Shown: positions 35,068 to 43,968 of the stretch, one piece after another
Numbering within the stretch: position 1 is the first letter of the stretch
Layout: every line of letters starts with the position of its first letter
Translations under genes and position numbers: made by a program
From: Bacillus shivajii
GTDB taxonomy: Bacteria > Bacillota > Bacilli > Bacillales > Salisediminibacteriaceae
Length of the DNA: 64,000 bases
Assembly (NCBI RefSeq): GCF_020519665.1
Contig: NZ_CP084703.1
Coordinates: 1,612,001-1,676,000, forward strand
Direction: 5' to 3'
The notes under the pieces: generated by a model
What the model was told of the DNA's origin: nothing
The model's database searches: none
What the model saw: the letters and a program-made list of their open reading frames with translations, nothing else

Positions 35068-36765
35068 TTAACTAGCTTGATCCAGATTTTCTGGTTTTTT
35101 TCTTCTAAGAGCAAATGGGATAGCAACTAGACCTGCAATAGCTAGAGGGATCGTTGCGTAAAGCCAAGGAGAAGCACCAGCAGCCTCTTCTAATTCAGGT
35201 TCATAGACGATGACTTTACCGACCATATACGGGTGCGCTGTACATATATATTCATATTCACCGACTTCTTCAAAGGTATGGCTAAATTTCTCAGCATGCA
35301 CTAACATTTCAGAAGAGAATCTCTCAGGACCTGATGTGACAAATACATCATGCTTTCCTGTATATTCTCCATCCAAATAAGGAAAGACATCTTCATTCGT
35401 CCACTCTACTTCAGTTCCAACAGGGACTTTTAAAACGGGGGCATCGTATGAGTTCCCTAAAATGTTAACCGATACTTTATTCTGCCCTGGTTCAATAACA
35501 ATAGGTTCAGTATGTTCGGTTGGCGCATATGGGTTTACAACACGAACAGCATTTTCACGCTTTTGGGCCATTTCTTCTTCTGAGTATTCTGGACCATCCG
35601 CTAAAATTTCACGATCTAGTTCATCCTCCGTATAATCCCAGCTTGCATCAAAGGCACCGATTGCCCCTCTGGTAGCGCTACCAAAAGCGTGAGTAACAAA
35701 CAAATACGTTCCTTCTTCCTCAGGTATTCTCCAATCAATGACCCAAGAGTCTGAAGGGCCAGCTAAAACAGTTTGCCCACCCGTCATTTTATTATCAGGG
35801 TGACCTTGCCAATAAACGTGGTCCCATATCCCTCCAACTACATGTAGAGTAGACATAATATTTGGGCCAATGTTAAGAAAATAAATGCGAACATTATCGC
35901 CAGGATGCACTTTTATCGGATCTTCAACATATCGGAAGTTTTTCCCGTTGAACATTACATACAGTGGATCTTCTTTCACAGAATCCGTACCTGTCTCATA
36001 TACTTCATTTTGAATTAGAAAGAGCTCTAAGTCCGGTTCATCCCCTGACTTTTCAAGTTCATAGCCATCATCTGGGAGAACAACAATCATACCGTATTGT
36101 CCGAACAATGTATGCATCGGAATTGCGTGTCCTCCAGGTGCACAATGGTACATATATACGCCAGGGTAGGATGCTTTAAATTTGGCACTTTTTGTTTCAC
36201 CAGGTTTTAGTTGACCAAGGTATTTTGACGTTTGTGTATAAGCAGCATGAATGGACATACCGTGAGGGACATCTCCCGTATTTATTGCTTCTAATTCAAC
36301 AATATCCCCTTCATTTACAATGAGAGTAGGTCCAGGGAGTTTATTGTCGATTGTAAACCCACTGTAGACGACATTGCCACCTAAATAAACATCACTTTCT
36401 TGCAACGTTAATGAGAACTTTACATCCACTTTAACATTTTGATCAACAAAACTAGTGGGTGGTAATTCTGAATCATTACTGAGTGATTGAATGACTTCAA
36501 CCGATTGTTCTTCATCTTCGTTTTCGTTATTCGTTGCTACTAAAGGACTAGATTGTAAATTCATGTCACTATCAATGTTGCCACTTTGAAATGCTTTCAT
36601 GATCTCATTTGGGTCAAGCGTTTGAGACTTTTCTTCTAGATCGTTAACAAGGTTTTCATAATCCTCCATGTCATTAGCGTAAGTTGGTTGTGTGAGAGGA
36701 GTTACAGAAACAAAGATCAACCCAAGTGTTATTACCGTGATCAATAGTTTTTTAAATAAAAACAC
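35068..36765 (-). CDS. NirK-like multicopper protein with extra C-terminal cupredoxin and membrane anchor
   Basis: A 565-residue exported protein: signal peptide (1-30, ending TQPTYA), two cupredoxin domains as in copper nitrite reductase (about 85-235 and 240-385), a third plastocyanin-like domain (about 430-530) and a C-terminal membrane helix followed by RRKK. Type 1 copper ligands are seen in HGMSIHA (near 168) and HCAPGGHAIPMH (207-218); type 2 ligands are the second His of HGMSIHA, the His of HCAP and VTHAFG (359). The third domain has HDVF and CTAHPYM (508-514). The GTG at 36765 has AAAGGAGGT upstream. NirK activity is likely but a multicopper oxidase role is not excluded. Confidence 0.85.
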   Translation of the reverse strand: MFLFKKLLITVITLGLIFVSVTPLTQPTYANDMEDYENLVNDLEEKSQTLDPNEIMKAFQSGNIDSDMNLQSSPLVATNNENEDEEQSVEVIQSLSNDSELPPTSFVDQNVKVDVKFSLTLQESDVYLGGNVVYSGFTIDNKLPGPTLIVNEGDIVELEAINTGDVPHGMSIHAAYTQTSKYLGQLKPGETKSAKFKASYPGVYMYHCAPGGHAIPMHTLFGQYGMIVVLPDDGYELEKSGDEPDLELFLIQNEVYETGTDSVKEDPLYVMFNGKNFRYVEDPIKVHPGDNVRIYFLNIGPNIMSTLHVVGGIWDHVYWQGHPDNKMTGGQTVLAGPSDSWVIDWRIPEEEGTYLFVTHAFGSATRGAIGAFDASWDYTEDELDREILADGPEYSEEEMAQKRENAVRVVNPYAPTEHTEPIVIEPGQNKVSVNILGNSYDAPVLKVPVGTEVEWTNEDVFPYLDGEYTGKHDVFVTSGPERFSSEMLVHAEKFSHTFEEVGEYEYICTAHPYMVGKVIVYEPELEEAAGASPWLYATIPLAIAGLVAIPFALRRKKPENLDQAS

Positions 36766-36974
36766 GATAATACCTCCTTTACATACTTTTAGATCCATTA
36801 ACTTAGTGTTCATGAGTCACGACGTGCCTTGTAGTAATGCTCAAAAAAGTTGGAGAACCGGTGGCATGTGCTCACAGAGCTTTGTTGTTGCGAGGAAAAA
36901 TCTAGATGCAGACTGTCCAATGTCTAAATGACGACTCTTCCTACTCTGTATACCGATTATAAAAAATATTCTGT

Positions 36975-37024
36975 TAAATTAAGTATAAAGAACTGTATTT
37001 ATACTTATAGTGATGTACATCACT
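36975..37024 (-). promoter_or_regulatory. FNR/CRP-type site and promoter of the NirK-like gene
   Basis: A perfect 16-bp palindrome AGTGATGTACATCACT (37009-37024) contains TGAT-N4-ATCA. On the minus strand TATACT (36987-36982) is a good -10; the inferred start near 36975 puts the palindrome centre at about -41.5, the class II activator position. Confidence 0.68.
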
Positions 37025-37189
37025 GAAGTGCTTTTGTTCACACCATGTTCTTAAGTATGTTGACAAGATAAAATCTTTGTTTTTGTTAGAAAAGGTGTAG
37101 TTCTGAGAAGCATGTTTTAAGGCTGTATTAGGGGGAAGTGAGAGAGTAGTTTAAATACTATTTGAATAATAGCTTAATTGGAGGGAGAC

Positions 37190-37290
37190 GTGTTTTAAAA
37201 ATAAAACCTAAATGTTCAAAGTGTGAAACTGAGGTCAACGGAATGGTGTCGTTTTCGTAAAAATGAGATATCCAAGCTGTGAATATAAAA
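37190..37290 (+). pseudogene. Possible remnant of a small zinc-ribbon protein
   Basis: One frame reads KIKPKCSKCETEVNGMVSFS then stops; a neighbouring frame reads RYPSCEYKKL and stops. Together they look like a broken two-knuckle CxxC zinc ribbon. There is no good start codon, although GGAGGGAG lies upstream. Confidence 0.35.
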
Positions 37291-37291
37291 A

Positions 37292-37322
37292 GCTTTAGAG
37301 GGTGTCCTCTAAAGCCTTTTTA
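37292..37322. terminator. Bidirectional terminator after ycgQ
   Basis: Perfect 10-bp stem GCTTTAGAGG / CCTCTAAAGC with T-rich ends on both strands. Confidence 0.82.
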
Positions 37323-37331
37323 TATTTGGGT

Positions 37332-38315
37332 TTATCTAAAGCTTGGATATACATACGGAGTATCCGGTTCTTCAACCTCGTGTAAATAGCTATCGACTAA
37401 TACTGGAAGCTTGTACCCATTATACTCTTGGATTTCAATCGTTCCCATCGCATAGAACCACGTATCTTCCTCAAACTCTTTCGCATCTTCAGATTCAATT
37501 AATGTTCCATATATTGCAGCATCTGCTGTACAGCACGTCATTGAAAATCTTGCAGCAACGAGTTGATGATCTTCAAAGTCTGGTTCTCGATAAGCAAAAC
37601 CGATAATTTCAAGCTTTTTTCCTTCGAACTGTTCAAGGTGCAAATCGAGTACAGTCATAATATCTAAGTAGTTATCTTCTGTAACGGTAATTACATCTTG
37701 TTCTTCGAGTTCTTCTGCTAGTTCGATATAATATTCATCAAACCATTCCTGGTCATAAAAGTCTTCAATTGTATAATGCTCTTCTGCATCAAAATCAGCG
37801 CCAGATTCACTAGCTTCTAAATTACTAATATATTCATCTGGATCCTCTAAATACGCTTCAGCACGTGATGTCTCGGACGAATCAGCTTCACTCGTTTCTT
37901 CAGGTTGAGAAGGGACAGGCTTCGTAAATAAACCTGAGCCGTACTGGATACCGCGGTTAGCAGCGATAGAACTATCTAACATTCTATCAGGCAAAACAAA
38001 TCCAGATAGAATAGGTAAAATGAAAACACTGTAAATAACGACCTTTACCCATGATGGTCCAGGGATTCGATGGTCGTGCTCACAGTTACAACTTTCACCG
38101 TGTTCATGTCCACTATCTTTTTTCGTACTGCGGAACACTTGAAGTAAGCCAAGCAAGAAAAATACAACTAGCGCAAAGTAGATAAACGGCATCATCGTTG
38201 GTGCGATATAATAAACGATATTTCCTGAAATGATCAGACCTAATATCAAAAGTGCAAATCCTATCAAAATTGTCCCTTGTATATAGGCATGAAATGAATG
38301 ATCATATTTTTTCAA
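37332..38315 (-). CDS. ycgQ: TIGR03943-family permease subunit (YcgQ)
   Basis: A 327-residue protein with about four N-terminal membrane helices, a short His/Cys-rich cytoplasmic-type loop (HEHGESCNCEHDH), then a large acidic region and a conserved C-terminal domain (VTEDNYLDIMTVLDLHLEQF to the end). It always pairs with a YcgR permease, and here lies 15 bp after it. The metal-like loop suggests a link to metal movement, but no substrate is established. The likely start is a TTG with AAGGAG 8 nt upstream; a GTG at 38324 touches that site. Confidence 0.85.
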   Translation of the reverse strand: MKKYDHSFHAYIQGTILIGFALLILGLIISGNIVYYIAPTMMPFIYFALVVFFLLGLLQVFRSTKKDSGHEHGESCNCEHDHRIPGPSWVKVVIYSVFILPILSGFVLPDRMLDSSIAANRGIQYGSGLFTKPVPSQPEETSEADSSETSRAEAYLEDPDEYISNLEASESGADFDAEEHYTIEDFYDQEWFDEYYIELAEELEEQDVITVTEDNYLDIMTVLDLHLEQFEGKKLEIIGFAYREPDFEDHQLVAARFSMTCCTADAAIYGTLIESEDAKEFEEDTWFYAMGTIEIQEYNGYKLPVLVDSYLHEVEEPDTPYVYPSFR

Positions 38316-38330
38316 TGAAAACACTCCTTG

Positions 38331-39368
38331 TTACAAAATAACGCCAAACAATACCATAACGGCGGTAAACACGACGAAGGTAACAGTAATCATAAAGGCA
38401 ATAACAAATCTTGCTTTAAAGAATGCAAATAACATAAACGTATTCTTTAAATCTAGCATTGGTCCGTAAACTAAAAATGCGACAAGTGACTGATCGGTAA
38501 ACTGATTACCAAATGATGAAGCAACAAACGCATCTGCTTCAGAACATAACGAGAGTAAATAAGCAAATACCATCATCACAATGACAGATGAATATTCATT
38601 AGAACCAATTGTAAGTAAGATGTTTCGGTCTAAGAATGTTTGGAATAAAGCTGCAATAAAAGCACCTAATATTAAATATTTTCCCATTAAGAAAAACTCG
38701 TCTACCGAGTGGTAAAACGTATCTCGCACTTTTGTTAGTGTAGAAGGTTTCTTAATTGGTTCAGTATGAATATGGACGTGATGTTCGTGTCTCGGGTTTA
38801 CTCTTAACTGTTCGGTATTGTTTTTAAATAGAGCATATAATATTGCTCCGATAATAATGGATAAGACAAAGGCAAGTCCCATTCGTGAATATAAAATCGT
38901 GTTCGTTGGCTCACTTCGAAACGCGAAAAACGTAGAAGCGAAAACAATCGGGTTTAAAATAGGTGCTGCTACTAAGAAAACAACACCGACATGAAGTGGC
39001 ATCCCTTTTTTTATTAATCGTCTTACAATTGGAACGATCGCACATTCACAAAAAGGTAAAATTGCACCTAACATTGCTGCTGGAAATAATGCAGCAATAG
39101 CGTTCTTTGGTAAAAATCGTTGAATCGTATCTTCTTTAACGTAAATCTGAATAAGTGACGATACGAAAACGCCGAGTAGAATAAATGGAATCGCTTCAAT
39201 GACAATACTTAAAAATATCGTATTTACGTTAATCCACGCACTCGGTAGATTATTTAATTGTTCACTATCATTTAACCTGTCACTCATTAAAAATAATATT
39301 AAAAACAAAGATAACAAGGCTATGCCGAGTAAGTCTTTTCCTATTAAATTACGGTTTTCTGAACTCAT
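38331..39368 (-). CDS. ycgR: DUF318-type permease (YcgR)
   Basis: A 345-residue membrane protein with about eight helices. The conserved FCECAIVPIVRRLIKKG segment near residue 106 and FLVAAPILNPIV near 131 are hallmarks of the YcgR/YraQ permease family. A His-rich loop (HEHHVHIHTE) lies between the two halves. Members have been proposed to move ions or small metal-related substrates, but this is unproven. AGAGGAGATCATC precedes the ATG. It is the first gene of the ycgR-ycgQ pair. Confidence 0.88.
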   Translation of the reverse strand: MSSENRNLIGKDLLGIALLSLFLILFLMSDRLNDSEQLNNLPSAWINVNTIFLSIVIEAIPFILLGVFVSSLIQIYVKEDTIQRFLPKNAIAALFPAAMLGAILPFCECAIVPIVRRLIKKGMPLHVGVVFLVAAPILNPIVFASTFFAFRSEPTNTILYSRMGLAFVLSIIIGAILYALFKNNTEQLRVNPRHEHHVHIHTEPIKKPSTLTKVRDTFYHSVDEFFLMGKYLILGAFIAALFQTFLDRNILLTIGSNEYSSVIVMMVFAYLLSLCSEADAFVASSFGNQFTDQSLVAFLVYGPMLDLKNTFMLFAFFKARFVIAFMITVTFVVFTAVMVLFGVIL

Positions 39369-39479
39369 GATGATCTCCTCTAATACGGACTTTTCACTGT
39401 TTCACATTTTAGCAGAATAAATAGTAGTCGTAAATTAGAGAAGTGGAATTGTTAAGTTTTTGTAATACAAATTAAGTGC

Positions 39480-40313
39480 CTATTCGACATCCATGATCGT
39501 GTTCGGATCGATCATTGTATAAACAAGAATAGCAACGACAAAGCAATAGATGGCGAAGTAAATGAGTTTACTTTTCTTTAAAAATTGTATGAGCCAAATA
39601 ATTCCAATTAACGAAAAGAAAAACGTAACTAAAAAAGCGACGATTAAATTTGTTGTACCAATATATGAAAGCATCTCTGCAGAGAAGTCTTCGATAGCTA
39701 GAACAGTCGATCCTAAAATAACAGGTATTGCTAATAAGAATGAATAACGAACAGCAGTTTCACGATTTAAACCAGCTAATAATGAGACGACTAATGTGGA
39801 ACCAGACCTTGAAATGCCTGGAATGACCGCTAAAGTTTGTCCGAATCCAACGATGACCGAGTCCCAAATAGTCATTGTTTCTTCTGTTTTAGACCCTGTA
39901 CGATGGAAACGTTCAATAAAAATTAGGGCAAGTCCAGTAATTGCTAATGATGCTGCAATAAATGGAGGCGTTTTGATTGATTCAGCCGTCATGTCACTTA
40001 AAGTTTTACCTAAGACACCAGTGATAACGGTAGCAACAAGAATGTAGGTTCCAAAATAAAAGGACGTACGATCCTCTATATGACGTTTTATTATGAATCG
40101 GAAAAACCCACTAACTACCCTCCATAAATCACGCCAAAAAAATAATACGACCGCGAGGACAGATGCGAGATGTAAGATAATTTCGAAGGCTAGTCCAGGG
40201 AAGGTGTAACCAAAAATAAGTTGAGTAATAACAATATGTGCAGTACTTGAAATAGGTAGGAATTCAGTGATTCCTTGGACAATTCCAAAAATAATAGCTT
40301 CAATGAGTGTCAC
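39480..40313 (-). CDS. uppP: Undecaprenyl-diphosphatase
   Basis: A 277-residue membrane enzyme that recycles the lipid carrier by cutting undecaprenyl diphosphate to the monophosphate. The N-terminal GIVQGITEFLPISSTAH motif and the later PGISRSGSTL motif are the two conserved active-site segments of UppP/BacA. About eight helices are seen. It starts with GTG behind AAGGAAGATCCAC. It feeds peptidoglycan and teichoic acid synthesis and can give low-level bacitracin resistance. Confidence 0.95.
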   Translation of the reverse strand: MTLIEAIIFGIVQGITEFLPISSTAHIVITQLIFGYTFPGLAFEIILHLASVLAVVLFFWRDLWRVVSGFFRFIIKRHIEDRTSFYFGTYILVATVITGVLGKTLSDMTAESIKTPPFIAASLAITGLALIFIERFHRTGSKTEETMTIWDSVIVGFGQTLAVIPGISRSGSTLVVSLLAGLNRETAVRYSFLLAIPVILGSTVLAIEDFSAEMLSYIGTTNLIVAFLVTFFFSLIGIIWLIQFLKKSKLIYFAIYCFVVAILVYTMIDPNTIMDVE

Positions 40314-40525
40314 GTGGATCTTCCTTTCTTCGTCAAGAGATATAAGTGTTTAATCGTTTTACAAATAAACTTCTTAGTACTATGATATGTGGTAATATGT
40401 TGAAAAGAACAGACAACACAATGACTGAATATGATCATTCTTCATAAAATAATATTGTGAATAAAAAGTGAAAGCAATTTTCTTTAAAAATGAAAAGATA
40501 TATACTCGTTTAATGAGGGGGGAGA

Positions 40526-41182
40526 ATGAAAGTGAAGTTAAAACAAATCTTAACGATCATTATTTTTCTATCCGCTATTACAATCGGTGGATATATTATA
40601 TACGAAGATCGTGCATCGAGTCCTAATATTGATGAACAACTCAATAATTACTACGATACTGCAGGTGACGAACGTACTGGAGAGGCAGAGTATGAAGAAG
40701 CAGAATATGTAGAGAAAGATGAAATAGGAGTTTCCCCTGGGATGTTGGCAAACAATTTCTCGCTCAAACTGTTTGATGAAGAGGATGAAGTTCAGCTCTC
40801 TGACTTTCAAGGCCAATTTGTTGTTTTAAACATGTGGGCTTCATGGTGTCCACCTTGTCGTGAAGAAATGCCAGATTTAATTAAGTTTCATGAAGATTAT
40901 TCTCCTAAAGGTAATGTTGATGTTGTCGGCATCAATATAACGACCGCAGAAAGAAATGAAGGAGATGCCGAACAATTTATAGAAGATTTTCAAATCCCTT
41001 TTAAAAATTTAATGGATGTTGATGGAAAAGTATTAAATGATTACGAAGTTCTCTACATGCCAATGACATATATCATTGATCCTGATGGAAGAGTCTCTTT
41101 AAGACACCGTGGACATCTAACGTATGAAATGTTAGAAGATTATTATGAACAAGCGATTCAACTATATGAAGAAGGAACATAA
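40526..41182 (+). CDS. Membrane-anchored thioredoxin-like protein (TlpA/ResA type)
   Basis: A 218-residue protein: one N-terminal membrane anchor (about 7-25), an acidic linker (about 35-70) and a thioredoxin fold outside the membrane with WCPPC near residue 112. The LNMWASWCPPCREEMPDL segment and the cis-Pro in YMPMTYIID are typical of the TlpA/ResA/AhpC-TSA group, which reduces disulphides in apocytochromes or other surface proteins. The site GGGGGGAGA sits very close to the ATG; a GTG two codons later is better spaced and could be the real start. Single gene with a terminator. Confidence 0.85.
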   Translation: MKVKLKQILTIIIFLSAITIGGYIIYEDRASSPNIDEQLNNYYDTAGDERTGEAEYEEAEYVEKDEIGVSPGMLANNFSLKLFDEEDEVQLSDFQGQFVVLNMWASWCPPCREEMPDLIKFHEDYSPKGNVDVVGINITTAERNEGDAEQFIEDFQIPFKNLMDVDGKVLNDYEVLYMPMTYIIDPDGRVSLRHRGHLTYEMLEDYYEQAIQLYEEGT

Positions 41183-41185
41183 GGA

Positions 41186-41212
41186 AAGCCGCCGTAATGG
41201 CGGCTTTTCAAG
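41186..41212 (+). terminator. Terminator of the TlpA-like gene
   Basis: Stem AAGCCGCC / GGCGGCTT followed by TT, in the gap between convergent genes. Confidence 0.78.
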
Positions 41213-41223
41213 TGTCTTCACCT

Positions 41224-42138
41224 TTAGTTTCGGTGTTTATCATATGTGTCATATTTTAAAACTTCATTGATTTGCCTCATAATGCTCTCGTCAAGTGGAG
41301 AGGAATTTGCTGCAGCAATGTTTGCTTCTAGTTGATTCAACTTACTTGCTCCAGGGATTGCTGTTGCAATTGTTGAGTTTTTAACTGTATAACGGATGGC
41401 GAGTTCTTCAACCGTATACCCATGTTCTTCAGCGATGCTTTGAATTTTTGGAATAAGTTTCGTTAATTCACTTTCTGAGTAAGATAAAAACCCTTTTTCA
41501 GTTAATTTCTGTTTATAGTTGGATGTAAGTAGCCCTTTAGCCATTGGCCCTCGTGCAATAACAGAAACATTGTGGCGATCTAACAAATCAAACCATTCTT
41601 CAGGACGTCTATCTAGAAGGCTGTATTGCATCATCACACTTATGATATTCGATTTTTCCAAAAAGGTTTTAATCACATTAGGACGGATTGATGAGATGCC
41701 GTAATAACGGATGACCCCTTCTTGAACAAGCTCTTCGAATGTTTCAATTGTCTCATCAATTGGATCGTCAATTGTTCCACCGTGTAACTGATACAAATCT
41801 AGGTAATCAGTGTTTAATCGTTGTAATGAATTTTTCACTGCACTTTTCAAGTGTTGTTTCGAGGGGTTCCAACGCCACCCGTCAATTTCTTCTCCCCATT
41901 CATTTCCACCTTTTGAGGCGAGGATGATGTCTTCGCGCTTTCCTTTTATTGCCTTACCAACAGATTCTTCATTAAAGCCGAATTGATATAAGTCTGCTGT
42001 ATCGAAAAAATTAATGCCATTGTCAATCGCTTTATGAATGAGTGCTTCGTTTGCTTCGTGATTATCGCCAAGAGACATACACCCGAAACCAATCTCTGAA
42101 ACATATAGTGAAGAGTTGCCTAATTGATTTTTCTTCAT
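41224..42138 (-). CDS. Aldo/keto reductase
   Basis: A 304-residue (beta/alpha)8 NADPH-dependent reductase. FFDTADLYQFGFNEESVGKAI holds the catalytic Asp and Tyr, LASKGG the Lys, and LYQLHGG the His. The family reduces aldehydes and ketones; the nearest Bacillus relatives (YhdN/IolS group) act on methylglyoxal and similar compounds, but the substrate is not evident here. GAGAGGTGG precedes the ATG. Confidence 0.9.
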   Translation of the reverse strand: MKKNQLGNSSLYVSEIGFGCMSLGDNHEANEALIHKAIDNGINFFDTADLYQFGFNEESVGKAIKGKREDIILASKGGNEWGEEIDGWRWNPSKQHLKSAVKNSLQRLNTDYLDLYQLHGGTIDDPIDETIETFEELVQEGVIRYYGISSIRPNVIKTFLEKSNIISVMMQYSLLDRRPEEWFDLLDRHNVSVIARGPMAKGLLTSNYKQKLTEKGFLSYSESELTKLIPKIQSIAEEHGYTVEELAIRYTVKNSTIATAIPGASKLNQLEANIAAANSSPLDESIMRQINEVLKYDTYDKHRN

Positions 42139-42368
42139 TTTATGCCACCTCTCTTTTCTTCATTATCACTGATTATAAAGGAAGTTCATTCGTCTCTCCA
42201 AACAAAACGGGGTGCCGAAGATGAGGCCAAGGACTCTTATCAAATGTTTTTTAGTAGCCTAGCCGAAGATAACTGGATTTTATTCAGGATAGACATCCAT
42301 GAGAAGTTATTTTCGCAACATTGCTGATGGAAGTAAGCGTAAGAATCGAGTTATAGTGAGCGCTAGTA

Positions 42369-42492
42369 CGCGAGACTCCAGCGGAAGAACGGGCCAGGTG
42401 AGACCCCGCAGACAAGAATGAATCAACATGAATAGCTACAAGTCGAAGAGGCTCGACGGCACGTCCGCGGAAAGCGAGAGGTACTGTAGCGA
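42369..42492. repeat. Widespread Bacillaceae intergenic repeat (GACTCCAGCGG type)
   Basis: Contains CGAGACTCCAGCGGAAGAAC, GGTGAGACCCCGCAG, GAGGCTCGACGGC and CGCGGAAAGCGAG in this order. I recognise the pattern as an intergenic repeat found many times in Bacillus-group genomes; it is GC-rich relative to its surroundings and can fold. It lies in the 500-bp gap between the aldo/keto reductase and the DUF3866 gene, which holds no gene. Confidence 0.75.
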
Positions 42493-42646
42493 ATGAATAT
42501 CAAATACCGTAGTTGATTAAAATAGTTGTCCCTTATAGATATTGTCTATTTTCAGAGAAGAGTAATGACGCATTAAAAACAAAGAAAGATCATGACATGA
42601 ACTTACTCCCTTTGAATACGTTTGTCATATAAAGGTGGTGAGTGTT

Positions 42647-43747
42647 TTGTTGTCTGAAGAAAAAGTTGAAGTCATTAGTATTATTGATGAGACCAATGAG
42701 GTTATTAAAGTGAAAACGGATGGTGGATGCGGAAGAGCTCTCATATACAAAAGACTACTCGGCAGTGTAAATGTTGGTGAGAAAATCACTGTTAACACAA
42801 CAGCTACTAATTTAAAGCTTGGAACAGGTGGCTGGGACATTACTCGTTCTATCGAAAGGGAGAAAAATCATTGTGTGATCAAACAAAATAAAGAAGGACA
42901 TATTATGAAAGCCCGTTATTTAAGTGACCAACATTCGATTTATTCCGTTGAGGCCCCAGAAAGTAATGACCACCACTTTTTTCAAAAGAAATTAGATTTA
43001 CAGGGCAAGAAGGTTTTAATCGGAGAGTTGCATAGTATAGTTCCTGTTGTGTGGCTGTTGTTACGTCAATACAACTATGATCACTCGCTCGTTACAATTA
43101 TTAGTGACGAGGCTTCATTACCACTTATGATGAGTGATCATCTACATTTTTTACATGAGCAAAAGTCATTTCTTTCAATTACGACAGGTCAAGCATTTGG
43201 GGGCCAAGTGGAGGCAGTAAATATTATCACTGCATTGCAATATGTGATGGAAACGAACCGTAAAGCAGCTACACTTATCACATTAGGTCCTGGGGTAGTA
43301 GGGACAAATTCAACATATGGCTTTAGTGGGATTGCTCAGGCGGACTGGGCAAACTTAGTTCGCTCATTTCATGGAGTCCCAGTCTGGGTGCCGAGGTTAT
43401 CAGAAGTAGAGGAGCGGTCGAGGCATCACGGAATAAGTCATCATACATTAACCCCTTTAACGGAACTTACTTATGGCAACCAATTACTACCGCTCCCTTA
43501 TGGTGAATATAGTAATCAGTTGTTGGAAAAAGATATGAAGATGATAGAAAATAAACCGAATATTACAGTGATAAAAAGAGATGAATCACTCTTATTTCCG
43601 TTATTACGTAAGGTACAAAAAGATGCACCATTTCCTATCAAATCGATGGGGCGGACACTTGATCAAGACCCTCTCTTTTTCCTAGGTATAGCAGCAGCAG
43701 TTGATTTGCTTGTTAATGATAGAGATGATAGTTCGTGTACGAAATAG
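42647..43747 (+). CDS. DUF3866 family protein
   Basis: A 366-residue protein. The N-terminal beta domain, with ALIYKRLLGSVNVGEKITVNT and LKLGTGGWDI, matches the DUF3866 pattern; the remainder has a TLGPGVVGTNSTYGFSG segment and many conserved Gly and His residues. Function is unknown. AAAGGTGG lies 8 nt before a TTG at 42647, taken as the start; a GTG at 42635 overlaps that site and seems unlikely. The 3' end overlaps the convergent mciZ gene by about 85 bp. In this neighbourhood of Bacillus genomes the gene sits near nudF. Confidence 0.8.
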   Translation: MLSEEKVEVISIIDETNEVIKVKTDGGCGRALIYKRLLGSVNVGEKITVNTTATNLKLGTGGWDITRSIEREKNHCVIKQNKEGHIMKARYLSDQHSIYSVEAPESNDHHFFQKKLDLQGKKVLIGELHSIVPVVWLLLRQYNYDHSLVTIISDEASLPLMMSDHLHFLHEQKSFLSITTGQAFGGQVEAVNIITALQYVMETNRKAATLITLGPGVVGTNSTYGFSGIAQADWANLVRSFHGVPVWVPRLSEVEERSRHHGISHHTLTPLTELTYGNQLLPLPYGEYSNQLLEKDMKMIENKPNITVIKRDESLLFPLLRKVQKDAPFPIKSMGRTLDQDPLFFLGIAAAVDLLVNDRDDSSCTK

Positions 43748-43836
43748 TGCGTTTTTGACGTTTGCTTTAAATATTCACGAACTTCCCATGCTTTTCCGAC
43801 AAGGATGAATCCTTTCGGTCTTCTGTACATTTTCAT
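43663..43836 (-). CDS. mciZ: MciZ-like inhibitor of FtsZ
   Basis: A 57-residue protein beginning MKMYRRPKGFILVGKAWEVR, which aligns without gaps to the start of B. subtilis MciZ (MKVHRMPKGVVLVGKAWEIR). MciZ is a 40-residue mother-cell peptide that binds the FtsZ C-terminal domain and blocks Z-ring formation during sporulation. GGAGGGG lies 4 nt before the ATG at 43836. The location next to nudF and close to spoIIM is as in B. subtilis. The copy here is about 17 residues longer, and its C-terminal third is read antisense to the end of the DUF3866 gene. Confidence 0.85.
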   Translation of the reverse strand: MKMYRRPKGFILVGKAWEVREYLKQTSKTHYFVHELSSLSLTSKSTAAAIPRKKRGS

Positions 43837-43968
43837 TAAACCCCTCCTTCTAATAGATGAAATGAATCATTACGTGAAACCATTGGTGCTCTCTGATATA
43901 CTTTCATCAGCATTTGTAATAGTTCATGAGTATGTTAAATAGAAGAAAATCAGAACTGGAGGATGTAT

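Noticed and set aside
39385-39450. Zur box upstream of ycgR
   Set aside because: Only one half (TCGTAA) resembles the consensus; the other half does not match.
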